DNA from: Methylotenera sp.
Lineage (GTDB): Bacteria; Pseudomonadota; Gammaproteobacteria; Burkholderiales; Methylophilaceae
NCBI GenBank assembly: GCA_028688575.1
Contig: JAQTXW010000006.1
Span: 1-58,216, forward strand
Direction of reading: 5' to 3'
Length of the DNA: 58,216 nucleotides
Each line of letters starts with the position of its first letter. Position 1 is the first letter of the stretch. Shown here piece by piece: positions 7,923-17,866 of this stretch. A program made the translations under genes and the position numbers. Below the pieces are notes generated by a model. The model made no database searches. It saw nothing but the letters and a program-made list of their open reading frames with translations, and was not told where the DNA came from.

Positions 7923-10900
7923 ATGACCAATCACACAGAAAAATTAGGTATTTCAGGCCGTATTGCAAAATATTTCCAGTCGGCACAAATTACGCCATTG
8001 ATTGGGCTGGTGGCGTTGCTACTTGGACTGTTTGCCATACTGGTCACCCCGCGTGAGGAAGAACCGCAGATTAATGTGACCATGGCGAATGTGCTGATTC
8101 CGTTTCCTGGCGCATCGGCAAAAAATGTTGAACAGATGGTAGCAGTTCCAGCTGAGCAGGTGCTTTCACAAATTGCGGATATTGAACATGTCACTTCAGT
8201 TTCGCGTCCTGGCATGGCAGTGATTACGGTGCAGTTTGAAGTAGGGGTTCCACGCACCGAGGCACTGGTCAGGCTGTACAACACCATTCAGTCTAATCAG
8301 GACTGGTTGCCGAAAAATCTGGGCGTGGGTGAGCCGATTGTTAAACCAAAAGGCATCGATGATGTGCCAATTTTAACGGCAACCTTATACACAAAAAATA
8401 ACCAGCAAGGTGCCTATGAACTTGAGCGCGTAGCACATGCGCTGGAAGCTGAAATCAAGCATGTGAAAGGCACGCGTGAAGTCATCACCCATGGTGGGCC
8501 CAGGCGTGCGGTGAATATCGCACTCGACCCTGTGCGCATGGCAGCCGCCAATGTCACGGTTGCAGATATGCGCCGTGCGCTGCAGTCTGCAAATCTGGGC
8601 GCTCCTTTAGGTGAGGTCGTCAATGCCAATCAGGCAATTGCTATCGAGGTGGGCAATTATCTGGTAGACGCCAATGACGTAGCTGAGCTGGTGGTAGGCT
8701 TGCATGCAGGTCACCCCGTTTATCTGGCCGAGGTGGCCGAGGTAACGAATGGGCCATTGCCTGCGGAGCGTTTTGTCTGGTATGGCGAGGCTGGCAACAC
8801 AGCCGAGTATCCCGCGGTGACATTAAGCGTGACCAAAAAACCTGGGCAAAATGCGGTGACAGTTTCTGATGCTGTGATCAAGCAGATCGAAAGCCTCAAA
8901 AATGTGCTGATACCTGCGGATATGGAAGTGAAGGTCACGCGCAACTATGGCGAGACCGCTAACGAGAAAGCACAGAAACTTATCCAGAAATTAATTTTTG
9001 CCACTTCAGCAGTGGTGCTGCTGGTGCTCGTCGCACTAGGCCGCCGTGAAGCTGCAATCGTTGGCACGGCTGTTATTTTGACACTTACCGCCACTTTATT
9101 CGCATCATGGGCATGGGGATTTACCCTGAATCGCGTTTCATTATTTGCGCTGATTTTTTCTATCGGCATTCTGGTGGATGATGCCATTGTGGTTGTTGAA
9201 AACATCCATCGCCACATGAAACTTAAGCCCCAAGCAAGCCTCACAGAGATTATCCCTGTGGCGGTAGATGAAGTAGGTGGCCCCACGATACTTGCTACGC
9301 TGACGGTGATTGCAGCCCTGCTGCCCATGGCATTTGTGAGCGGTTTGATGGGGCCATACATGAGCCCGATTCCAATTAACGCCAGCATGGGTATGCTCAT
9401 TTCGCTCGCCATCGCTTTTACCATTACGCCATGGCTGTCACGCATCTGGCTGCGCCATGCGCAACACGAAGATGCCTTGGCAAAACGAATTTCGCCATTG
9501 TTTACACGTATTTTCACGCCATTTCTGCATGATACCAAAGGCAAAAGCAATAGGCGGAAACTCAGCATGGCGATACTCGGGCTCATTGTTATTTCGCTTG
9601 CCCTGCCAGTCGCGCAATTAGTGGTGATGAAAATGCTGCCATTTGATAATAAATCTGAATTTCAGGTAGTCGTGGATATGCCCGCTGGTACGCCACTGGA
9701 AAAAACCGCCAGCGTGATGCACGCCATGACAGCCCACCTTGCTACCGTGCCAGAAGTGATTAACTATCAGGCCTATGTCGGGACTTCTGCTCCCATTAAT
9801 TTTAATGGCCTTGTGCGCCAGTATTATTTGCGCAGTGGCGGTGAAATGGGCGACATTCAGGTGAATCTGGTGGAAAAAAATCACCGCAGCGAACAGAGCC
9901 ACGCCATTGCCAGCCGCATCAGGCCAGAACTGCAAAAGATTGCGCGCGAGATGGGCGCTAACGTCAAGGTGGTGGAAGTACCGCCAGGACCGCCCGTGAT
10001 TTCACCGATAGTGGCTGAGATTTATGGCCCAGAGGATGCAGACAGGATGCGCATCGCCAGACAGGTAAGACAAGTGTTTGAGCAAACGGCCGACATCGTC
10101 GATACCGATGACAGCAGTATTGCGGATGCGAAAAAGACGGTTTTGGTTGTCGACAAGAAAAAATCGGCCTTACTTGGCGTAACACAGGCTGCAATCGTGA
10201 GTACCTTGCATGCAGGTTTGGCGGGAGAGGATGTGAGCTATTTACATGACGCAAGCAAATATCCAACAGGCACACGTTTACGTTTGCCCGTTTACTCGCA
10301 AGGGGATGTTGAAGACTTGCTCAAGCTATCGGTGGCCACCTCATCGGGCAAGCTGGTGCCGATACGTGAACTGGTCACACAAGAGGACGCGCTACGGGAA
10401 CAGCCGATTTACCATAAAGATTTGCTGCCTGTTAATTATGTCATGGGCGACATGACAGGCAAACTGGACAGCCCCTTATACGGCATGTTTGGCATGCGCG
10501 GTGACGTGTCTAAAATAGCCGTGCCTGGCGATCAATTAAGCGAGTACTTTATTCAGCAGCCAGAAGATAGCCATCGTGGCTATGCGATTAAATGGGATGG
10601 TGAGTGGCAGGTGACTTACGAAACTTTCCGTGACATGGGCGCCGCTTACGCAGTGGGCCTGATATTGATTTACCTGCTGGTGGTTGCACAGTTTGGTTCT
10701 TATTTAACTCCGCTCATTATCATGGCACCGATTCCGTTAACCATTATCGGCGTAATGCCAGGCCACGCATTGCTGGGTGCACAATTTACCGCCACCTCAA
10801 TGATCGGCATGATTGCGCTGGCGGGGATCATCGTGCGTAACTCCATTCTTCTGGTGGATTTTATTAATCTGGAGGTCGCATCAGGCAAGCCATTCAAAGA

Positions 10901-11108
10901 GGCAGTGATGAACTCAGCCATTACGCGTGCGCAGCCCATTATGCTGACGGCTTTATCAGCTATGCTAGGCGCTTTTTTTATACTGGATGACCCTATCTTT
11001 AACGGGCTGGCGATCTCACTCATCTTTGGCATTTTTGTTTCAACTGTGCTGACATTGGTGGTGATTCCCTTACTTTATTTTGTGGCCTATCACCGTAAAT
11101 TGACTTAA
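7923..11108 (+). CDS. RND efflux pump, inner-membrane subunit
   Basis: This is a proton-driven AcrB/MdtB-type transporter of normal length (1,061 residues from ATG 7923; a TTG lies just before it). Twelve membrane segments in two repeats are visible, with two large periplasmic loops. The proton-relay aspartates are in TM4 (ILVDDAIVVVEN). The N-terminus EEEPQINVTMANVLIPFPGA is typical of a subgroup found with single adaptors. The gene follows the adaptor by 25 bp and precedes a DUF2892 protein, so it is operonic. Sulfur genes in the same run suggest a toxic sulfur compound or stress-related metabolite as substrate, but this is inference. Confidence 0.94.
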   Translation: MTNHTEKLGISGRIAKYFQSAQITPLIGLVALLLGLFAILVTPREEEPQINVTMANVLIPFPGASAKNVEQMVAVPAEQVLSQIADIEHVTSVSRPGMAVITVQFEVGVPRTEALVRLYNTIQSNQDWLPKNLGVGEPIVKPKGIDDVPILTATLYTKNNQQGAYELERVAHALEAEIKHVKGTREVITHGGPRRAVNIALDPVRMAAANVTVADMRRALQSANLGAPLGEVVNANQAIAIEVGNYLVDANDVAELVVGLHAGHPVYLAEVAEVTNGPLPAERFVWYGEAGNTAEYPAVTLSVTKKPGQNAVTVSDAVIKQIESLKNVLIPADMEVKVTRNYGETANEKAQKLIQKLIFATSAVVLLVLVALGRREAAIVGTAVILTLTATLFASWAWGFTLNRVSLFALIFSIGILVDDAIVVVENIHRHMKLKPQASLTEIIPVAVDEVGGPTILATLTVIAALLPMAFVSGLMGPYMSPIPINASMGMLISLAIAFTITPWLSRIWLRHAQHEDALAKRISPLFTRIFTPFLHDTKGKSNRRKLSMAILGLIVISLALPVAQLVVMKMLPFDNKSEFQVVVDMPAGTPLEKTASVMHAMTAHLATVPEVINYQAYVGTSAPINFNGLVRQYYLRSGGEMGDIQVNLVEKNHRSEQSHAIASRIRPELQKIAREMGANVKVVEVPPGPPVISPIVAEIYGPEDADRMRIARQVRQVFEQTADIVDTDDSSIADAKKTVLVVDKKKSALLGVTQAAIVSTLHAGLAGEDVSYLHDASKYPTGTRLRLPVYSQGDVEDLLKLSVATSSGKLVPIRELVTQEDALREQPIYHKDLLPVNYVMGDMTGKLDSPLYGMFGMRGDVSKIAVPGDQLSEYFIQQPEDSHRGYAIKWDGEWQVTYETFRDMGAAYAVGLILIYLLVVAQFGSYLTPLIIMAPIPLTIIGVMPGHALLGAQFTATSMIGMIALAGIIVRNSILLVDFINLEVASGKPFKEAVMNSAITRAQPIMLTALSAMLGAFFILDDPIFNGLAISLIFGIFVSTVLTLVVIPLLYFVAYHRKLT

Positions 11109-11126
11109 TTTTTTGGAGAAACATCT

Positions 11127-11336
11127 ATGACTTCCTGGAAACTTGTTCGTGTAATCGCTGGTTTTTTTATCCTGCTTTCATTAGCGCTGGGCATGACTGA
11201 AAGCCCGTTTTTTGTGAGCCGCTACTGGTTGTATTTCACAGCTTTTGTTGGCATTAACCTGCTGCAAAGTGGCTTGACCAACTGGTGCCTCATGGAAAAT
11301 ATCTTACGTAAATTGGGCGTACGTGCGGGCTGCTAA
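11127..11336 (+). CDS. DUF2892 membrane protein (YgaP C-terminal-like)
   Basis: A 69-residue protein with two membrane segments (VIAGFFILLSLALGM and YWLYFTAFVGINLLQSG) and the family's ending CLMENILRKLGV. DUF2892 forms the C-terminal membrane half of YgaP, the inner-membrane rhodanese. Here it is a separate gene, 18 bp after the RND pump; the rhodanese half is encoded three genes on as a lipoprotein. GGAG precedes the start by 7 nt. Its stop codon ends one base before the next gene's ATG, indicating translational coupling. Confidence 0.85.
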   Translation: MTSWKLVRVIAGFFILLSLALGMTESPFFVSRYWLYFTAFVGINLLQSGLTNWCLMENILRKLGVRAGC

Positions 11337-11337
11337 A

Positions 11338-12714
11338 ATGCGTTTACGCTACTACTTACCGTTGTTGGTTTTTGTTTCAGGTCAGGCACAGGCTTTTGAC
11401 CTTTTAGAGGCTTGGCAGGCTGCGCGTACGCAAGATCCTGCCTTTGCAGCGGCACGCGCAGAGGCGGATGCTGGTCGCACCAAAACATCACAGGCAAGCG
11501 CACTTAAAGGTCCGCAAGTGATGCTCAACGCGGGTGCTGGCGGGGTCAGTAATGATCAGAAAATCACTGGCGCTCAGTTCTCAAACGCGCAATTTGCGGG
11601 TGGTGGCGCTGGTACCAAGGGCACCACTGACTTTCGCACTCAAACGGATGGTGGGCTGAATCTTAATCTGAATCTGCGTGCGGAATATGCCCTTTATGAT
11701 GCAACACGCACCGGCTCTGCCATGCAATTGAATAAACAGGCTGAGTTGGCGGAGGTGCAGCTAAGTGCAGAAGCGCAACATTTAATGCTGCGCGTAGCCC
11801 AGGCTTATTTTGATTCACTGCTGGCTACAGATGCGCTTACTGCGTTAAAGGCGCAGCAACTGGCAGTTGCCAAGGCGCTGGAAAGTTCGCAGGCACGCTT
11901 CAAGGAAGGTGATGTCGCCATTATTGATACGCATGAAACCCAGGCACGTTACGACATGCTGGCGTCACAAGTGCTTGAAGCAGAAAGCAATGTACAGCTC
12001 ACGCGTGCAGTAATGGCAGATATTTCTGGCAATCAGGATGCAGCATTGCAACGTTTATCCAGCAATACTGATTTTAAGCGTTATGTAAACGGTGATTTGC
12101 AAAGCTGGCTAACACGTGCGCAAACCAATCATCCGCAAGTGCATGTGCAGCAATTGCAACAGCAAATCGCGCAGGTTGAGAGTGAGAAATTCAAGTCTAA
12201 GTACGCGCCTACTGTGAGTTTAGTCGCGCAGGCTGGTGGTGAGCGTTTAATGGGCTTAGCAGGCAGTGATGCTGATGTGACCAATCGACAGCTAGGTCTG
12301 GGGGTTCAATTGACGATTCCTCTCTACAGTAGCGGCATGCGCGATGCCAAATATCAGGAAGCGTTGGCATTAGAAGAAAAAACCCGCAGTCAGACTGATT
12401 TCGCACGTCAGCGCGCAGCGCAGGAAGCAAGGTCGGCCTGGGTGGCAGTAAACGTCGGCCAAAGCCAGATTAAGGCGCTGGAGCAGGCAGAACATTCAGC
12501 CTTGACCAAGCTGGATTCCACCCGCGTGGGGCGTGACGTAGGTGACCGCACAACGCTGGATGTACTGAACTCAGAACAGGAACTTCACAATACCAGGCTC
12601 GCATTATCACGCAGTAAATATCAGCTATTACATGCACTGCTTAACCTTTCTGCAGCGGCGGGCGAGCTTAACGAAGCACGTTTAGAAGAAATCAATCAGG
12701 TGTTTAAACCATAG
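11338..12714 (+). CDS. TolC-family outer-membrane efflux channel
   Basis: About 458 residues with a signal peptide (RLRYYLPLLVFVSGQAQA) and two TolC-type repeats of long helices (LEAWQAARTQDPAFAAARAE; later TNHPQVHVQQLQQQIAQVES), ending with NLSAAAGELNE. It should form the outer-membrane exit duct for the upstream RND pump. The ATG at 11338 is chosen over GTG 11323 because it directly follows the preceding stop codon and begins the signal peptide. Confidence 0.9.
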   Translation: MRLRYYLPLLVFVSGQAQAFDLLEAWQAARTQDPAFAAARAEADAGRTKTSQASALKGPQVMLNAGAGGVSNDQKITGAQFSNAQFAGGGAGTKGTTDFRTQTDGGLNLNLNLRAEYALYDATRTGSAMQLNKQAELAEVQLSAEAQHLMLRVAQAYFDSLLATDALTALKAQQLAVAKALESSQARFKEGDVAIIDTHETQARYDMLASQVLEAESNVQLTRAVMADISGNQDAALQRLSSNTDFKRYVNGDLQSWLTRAQTNHPQVHVQQLQQQIAQVESEKFKSKYAPTVSLVAQAGGERLMGLAGSDADVTNRQLGLGVQLTIPLYSSGMRDAKYQEALALEEKTRSQTDFARQRAAQEARSAWVAVNVGQSQIKALEQAEHSALTKLDSTRVGRDVGDRTTLDVLNSEQELHNTRLALSRSKYQLLHALLNLSAAAGELNEARLEEINQVFKP

Positions 12715-12735
12715 TTTTTTGAAAAAGGATAAGCC

Positions 12736-13125
12736 ATGTTAAACCAATTAAAAGTAAGCCTCAGTGTGCTAGCCATCTTGTTACTCGCTGGATGCAATGC
12801 TCAAACAGCATCTGTAACGCCTAAAGAGGCTGCCACAATGTTCGCAGAGAAAAAGGCGATTATCTTAGATGTGCGTGAAGATGATGAATGGAAGGTGCAG
12901 CATATTGCTGGCGCGATGCATATCCCACTTGCACAGGTAGAAACTAGGCTTGACGAGTTGGTGCAATATAAAGACCAGCCCGTGATTCTGCAATGCCGCA
13001 GTGGCAAGCGCTCGGCTAAGGCCGCTGGCATCTTGGCCGACGCTGGCTTTACGCAAGTTTACAATCTTGCAGGCGGGATTCTGGCTTGGGATCAAGACGG
13101 CTTAAAAACAGTGAAATTAAATTAA
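12736..13125 (+). CDS. Rhodanese-domain lipoprotein
   Basis: A single rhodanese domain behind a lipoprotein signal: LAILLLAGC is a good lipobox with C19 as the lipidated residue, so the protein is anchored outside the inner membrane or in the outer membrane. Rhodanese signatures are LDVREDDEWKVQHIAGAMHI and the active-site loop LQCRSGKRSA, whose cysteine carries the persulfide. The domain transfers sulfane sulfur, for example from thiosulfate or persulfides. In YgaP the same two modules, rhodanese and DUF2892, are fused; here they are split and the rhodanese is moved to the periplasmic side. GGATAAGCC precedes the ATG. Confidence 0.92.
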   Translation: MLNQLKVSLSVLAILLLAGCNAQTASVTPKEAATMFAEKKAIILDVREDDEWKVQHIAGAMHIPLAQVETRLDELVQYKDQPVILQCRSGKRSAKAAGILADAGFTQVYNLAGGILAWDQDGLKTVKLN

Positions 13126-13138
13126 CAGGGGCTAAATA

Positions 13139-13735
13139 ATGAATAAATCATTTGTAAAAGGCATCATGGTTTTACTTATATTGCCTGTTTCAGGCTACGC
13201 TGCCGAAACAGATTATCAAGCTGCACAAACCAAATATTTAGATGATAGTCGCAATACAGCAATAGCGTTTAAAACGAAACTTGGCGGCATACTAAAAGCT
13301 CAGCTGGAAACAGCAGGTACAGAGAGCGCCATTGGCGTGTGCAAGCAAATCGCCCCAGCCATGGCTGCAGAGTACTCAAAGAATGGCCGAGTTGTGAAGC
13401 GCGTATCGCTCAAGGCGCGCAATCCATTGCAAGGCACGCCAGATGACTGGGAAAAACAATCGCTAGAGGGTTTTAATCAGGCTAAGCGCGAAGGCAAGCC
13501 CTTGGACACGCTGGAAGCATCAGCAGTCAGTAGTGATGGGCGCTGGTTCCGTTATATGAAAGCTATTCCTACGCAAGCACAGTGCCTGCAATGCCATGGC
13601 AAACCATCCGACATTTCTGCCAGTGTGAAGGCTTTGCTGAGAAACGAATATCCGAACGATCAGGCGGTAGGCTACAGCGCAGGAGAAATCCGTGGCGCAA
13701 TCTCGATTAGTCATCAGCTGAATATCACTCAATAA
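13139..13735 (+). CDS. Tll0287-like (DUF3365) periplasmic haem protein
   Basis: This 198-residue protein has a signal peptide (cleaved near SGYAA) and a Tll0287-like PAS-type fold: helix region FKTKLGGILKAQLETAG, ARNPLQGTPDDWE, and a c-type haem motif CLQCHG with C149, C152 and H153. Related domains bind haem c and act as sensors or redox proteins. C68 is an additional candidate ligand or thiol. It is 13 bp downstream of the rhodanese gene and 38 bp before the SQR-like gene, so it may pass electrons or sense redox state in sulfide oxidation; this is inference. Confidence 0.85.
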   Translation: MNKSFVKGIMVLLILPVSGYAAETDYQAAQTKYLDDSRNTAIAFKTKLGGILKAQLETAGTESAIGVCKQIAPAMAAEYSKNGRVVKRVSLKARNPLQGTPDDWEKQSLEGFNQAKREGKPLDTLEASAVSSDGRWFRYMKAIPTQAQCLQCHGKPSDISASVKALLRNEYPNDQAVGYSAGEIRGAISISHQLNITQ

Positions 13736-13761
13736 GCATAGTCGCGTTTGCTTAACTTTAA

Positions 13762-15045
<1,284 letters not shown>

Positions 15046-15052
15046 AACAATA

Positions 15053-15166
15053 TTAACCGTTGGGCAATTTAGTAGCTGCCTGAACATCATCGCGCATGGT
15101 CGGCATTTTTTCTGTTGAGTAGACTGTCAAGCAATAGAACAACGGTAAAGTACAAGGACTACCCAT
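15053..15166 (-). CDS. Candidate 37-residue small ORF
   Basis: ATG at 15164-15166 to TAA at 15053-15055 encodes a 37-residue peptide ending TEKMPTMRDDVQAATKLPNG. The ending reads like real protein sequence and could be a remnant C-terminus of a larger gene. No Shine-Dalgarno is visible, and it begins just past the terminator of ccoG. I do not recognise it. Confidence 0.2.
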   Translation of the reverse strand: MGSPCTLPLFYCLTVYSTEKMPTMRDDVQAATKLPNG

Positions 15167-15209
15167 AAAATCAAAAACCACGACACTATTCATTGAGTAT
15201 GTCGTGGTT
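15165..15209 (-). terminator. Intrinsic terminator of ccoG
   Basis: AACCACGACA at 15176-15185 and TGTCGTGGTT at 15200-15209 form a perfect 10-bp stem with a 14-nt loop. On the minus strand it runs into TTTTTGATTTT. It lies 19 bp after the ccoG stop and may also stop the convergent SQR transcript. Confidence 0.85.
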
Positions 15210-15227
15210 AATCTTACTTATTAATGT

Positions 15228-16676
15228 CTATCTAGGCACCAGGAACACGGCTTTTTCTTCTATAGATTCACCCGTTTCCTTGGCATGTATTTTAAACACA
15301 ATGTGATGTGAGCCTGACTTTTCTGTGCCATCAGGAATCTGCACACGCACTGCGATAGAGCGCACCTCAGCCGGGTTAATCTGCACCGTTTGCTGGCTAT
15401 CAGTGACATCAGATTTCAGCGCTACTTTGGGTAAGCCCTCAACACTCAATGTGTAATGCTGCGCTGTTTCTGTCGCATTCATAATTTGCAAGCGATATAC
15501 GTTTTCCAACATGCCGCCTTCTGCCAGCCTTGCCATAACCCCACGGTCACGCACTACATTCACCTTAAATGAAGGACGTAGCCACAGGCTGGTGAGGGTA
15601 GCAATCACAAGGGCTGTGAGAACTGCCGTGTAAATAATGACGCGTGGCCGTGCAATGCGTTTGAGCATTTGCTGATGGGTCCAGCCGTTGTTGAGCGCAT
15701 TCTGAGTTGAGTATTTCACCAAACCACGCTCATAACCCACCTTGTCCATCACGGTATCGCATACATCGGCACAAGCGCCACAGCCAATACACTCATACTG
15801 CAAACCCTTGCGAATATCTATGCCCGTGGGGCACACCTGAACACACAGGCTGCAGTCAATGCAAGCCCCATGCTTACTGGGGTCGAGGGCCGTTTTTTGT
15901 GATACCTTGCCACGTGGTTCGCCGCGTTTTTCATCATAGGTGACAATTAAGGTGTCATCATCGAACATAGCGCTCTGAAAACGGGCATAAGGACACATGT
16001 ATTTACATACCTGCTCACGCATAAACCCTGCATTGCCATAGGTGGCAAAACCGTAAAAACAGATCCAGAAGGTTTCCCACGGACCCAGCCCCAGATTGAC
16101 CACGGCGCTACCTAGCTCACGGATAGGTGAGAAGTAACCGACAAAGGTAAACCCAGTCCATAGCGCAAACAGAATCCAGGCCAGATGCTTAGTGCCTTTT
16201 TTAAACAGCTTTTTGCCTGACATGCCCGCACCGTCCAGCTTCATACGGGCGGCACGGTCGCCTTCTATTTTTGCTTCTATCCATAAAAATATTTCTGTGT
16301 ATACGGTTTGCGGGCAGGTGTAGCCACACCATAAGCGTCCAGCAACAGCGGTAAATAAAAATAGCGAGAGGGCTGAGATAATGAGGATGGCAGTGAGGTA
16401 AATCAGGTCTTGCGGGTAGAGCACCAGATTAAAGATATAAAAACGCCGTGCTTCCAGATCAAACAACAGCGCCTGACGTTGTCCCCATTCAATCCAGGGC
16501 ATGCCGTAGAAGACAATCTGGGTCAGCCAAATCATGGCCCAGCGCCATTTGGTAAAAAAGCCAAAGGTGCTGCGCGGATAAATCTTATCCGCAGCAGCAT
16601 AGAGATTAATGATAGCAGGCTCCGCCGCTACATTGCTTTTACCTACGGTTTCAGTAACGTTGTTTTTAGAGGCCAT
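15228..16676 (-). CDS. ccoG: Cytochrome oxidase accessory ferredoxin CcoG (FixG/RdxA)
   Basis: CcoG is an inner-membrane polyferredoxin linked to copper handling in cbb3 oxidase assembly. About 482 residues show four or five membrane spans, the signature CGYTCPQTVYTEIFLWIEAK, a cytoplasmic 8Fe-8S ferredoxin domain (CIDCSLCVQVCPTGIDI and YECIGCGACADVCD) and a C-terminal periplasmic Ig-like domain (FxG family C-terminal). The ATG at 16676 is chosen because AGGTGA lies about 5 nt upstream; a GTG at 16685 is an alternative. No ccoNOPQ genes are in the window. A palindrome upstream resembles the ArsR operator at 6785-6810, tying the gene to the sulfur/efflux locus. Confidence 0.94.
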   Translation of the reverse strand: MASKNNVTETVGKSNVAAEPAIINLYAAADKIYPRSTFGFFTKWRWAMIWLTQIVFYGMPWIEWGQRQALLFDLEARRFYIFNLVLYPQDLIYLTAILIISALSLFLFTAVAGRLWCGYTCPQTVYTEIFLWIEAKIEGDRAARMKLDGAGMSGKKLFKKGTKHLAWILFALWTGFTFVGYFSPIRELGSAVVNLGLGPWETFWICFYGFATYGNAGFMREQVCKYMCPYARFQSAMFDDDTLIVTYDEKRGEPRGKVSQKTALDPSKHGACIDCSLCVQVCPTGIDIRKGLQYECIGCGACADVCDTVMDKVGYERGLVKYSTQNALNNGWTHQQMLKRIARPRVIIYTAVLTALVIATLTSLWLRPSFKVNVVRDRGVMARLAEGGMLENVYRLQIMNATETAQHYTLSVEGLPKVALKSDVTDSQQTVQINPAEVRSIAVRVQIPDGTEKSGSHHIVFKIHAKETGESIEEKAVFLVPR

Positions 16677-16710
16677 ACCTATCACCTATCATAAATTATG
16701 TAATTTAACT

Positions 16711-16730
16711 ATATAACTATCTGGTTATAT
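16711..16730. promoter_or_regulatory. Second copy of the ArsR-type operator, upstream of ccoG
   Basis: ATATAACTA-TC-TGGTTATAT is a 20-bp inverted repeat with one mismatch, 35-54 bp before the ccoG start. It shares ACTATATAACTA (16708-16719) with the 6785-6810 site. A shared regulator is the simple reading. Confidence 0.6.
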
Positions 16731-16832
16731 ATAATATAACATACCACACACTAAATTGCACGTGGCTTATACCAAACCCTCAAGCACACTTCTCATTTTA
16801 AAATGTCATAAAAATTTAACTTGCCTCCATCA

Positions 16833-16863
16833 TTAAACGGTATAAACTATTTATACCGTTTAA
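16833..16863. promoter_or_regulatory. Perfect 31-bp palindrome before the KA-rich gene
   Basis: TTAAACGGTATAAA (16833-16846) and TTTATACCGTTTAA (16850-16863) are perfect inverted 14-mers with CTA between, ending 14 bp before the start codon. It could be an operator, possibly for the encoded protein's own C-terminal domain, or an mRNA hairpin close to the ribosome site. Confidence 0.6.
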
Positions 16864-16877
16864 TATAGGATATCATC

Positions 16878-17342
16878 ATGTCTAAAATCAACCCCGTACA
16901 AGCTAACGCATTAAAAGCCCCAGCTGAAAAGCCTGCGGCAATCAAACCCACAGCCACACAGACAGCGGTCAAAAAAGCAGTCACTGGCAAATCAACGGCA
17001 GTCAAAGCAAGCCCTGCAAACAAACCTGTAAACACACCTGCGGCAGCCGCAGTAGCAAAGCCTGCAGAAAAACCAGTAGAAAAAAACAAAAGCACCACCA
17101 AAGCAGTTAAGGAAAAAACGCCTAAACTAAAAATGGAACGCGATAGCTTTACCATGCCAAAAACGGAGTACGCTCAGTTTGGTGTATTAAAAAGTCGGCT
17201 GGAAAAACTAGGACAACCTGCTAAAAAAAGTGAGTTGATTCGTGCAGGCTTGATGCTATTGGCTGCAATGACTGATACGACATTAAAGACTACACTTAGC
17301 AAAGTGCCTACCATTAAGACTGGCAGACCTAAAAAGAAATAA
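16878..17342 (+). CDS. Lysine/alanine/proline-rich DNA-binding protein with C-terminal helical domain
   Basis: Residues 1 to ~90 are a low-complexity, histone-H1/AlgP-like stretch rich in Lys, Ala, Pro and Thr, probably disordered and DNA-binding. Residues ~95-135 form a folded part (RDSFTMPKTEYAQFGVLKSR, then SELIRAGLMLLAAM) that resembles a ribbon-helix-helix domain. The tail TGRPKKK looks like an AT-hook. A nucleoid-associated or regulatory role is inferred from composition. AGGA lies about 7 nt before the ATG, and the palindrome at 16833-16863 is immediately upstream. It is divergent from ccoG and convergent with sixA. Confidence 0.8.
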   Translation: MSKINPVQANALKAPAEKPAAIKPTATQTAVKKAVTGKSTAVKASPANKPVNTPAAAAVAKPAEKPVEKNKSTTKAVKEKTPKLKMERDSFTMPKTEYAQFGVLKSRLEKLGQPAKKSELIRAGLMLLAAMTDTTLKTTLSKVPTIKTGRPKKK

Positions 17343-17350
17343 ATGATTAA

Positions 17351-17839
17351 TTAAGTGAGCGCGGGCTGCTGCACTGCATACAACATCATTTGCAGTGCGC
17401 TGCCGCTTGCTATTGTTAACTTACGCTGGCGCAGCCACCACACCGAACCTTTTTTTACGGCACAGGCGTGAGGGCTCATTTCAAGCAAGTCTGCGATGCA
17501 CAACCCTAAGTTAGGCTGATGCCCAACCATCACAATGGTCTTTTCAGAGGATAATTGGCGAAGCAGTTCGAGCATTTGCTGAGCACTGCTATGAATACTC
17601 AACACCTCGGATGTGGACATCACCAAGCCCGCTCTTTTTTGCAGTTCAGATGCTGTTTCCTGACAGCGCAGCGCAGGACTAACCCATAACTCCGCATCTT
17701 CAGGCAAGTATTGCGCGAGCCACTTGGCCATGTTGGCCGCATCTTTACGTCCACGCTTGGTTAATGCTCTGTCAGCATCTCTACCGCTGGCACTTTCCAT
17801 CTCAGCTTCCGCATGTCGCCAAAAAATCAGATGCGTCAT
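17351..17839 (-). CDS. sixA: Phosphohistidine phosphatase SixA
   Basis: A 162-residue member of the histidine phosphatase superfamily. The RHAEAE motif near residues 8-13 contains the catalytic histidine, the second histidine is in VGHQPNLG, and SPALRCQET supplies the phosphate-binding arginine. SixA removes phosphate from phosphohistidine, for example in phosphotransfer domains. The gene starts 27 bp after the end of ppk on the same strand, so the two are probably co-transcribed and under the Pho boxes upstream of ppk. It ends 8 bp from the KA-rich gene on the other strand. Confidence 0.9.
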   Translation of the reverse strand: MTHLIFWRHAEAEMESASGRDADRALTKRGRKDAANMAKWLAQYLPEDAELWVSPALRCQETASELQKRAGLVMSTSEVLSIHSSAQQMLELLRQLSSEKTIVMVGHQPNLGLCIADLLEMSPHACAVKKGSVWWLRQRKLTIASGSALQMMLYAVQQPALT

Positions 17840-17866
17840 CTCATGTTCACCTTGTCAATCCGCAGC

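Noticed and set aside
8945-9586. 213-codon frame antisense to the RND pump
   Set aside because: Shadow of a real transporter gene; no ribosome site and no family features.
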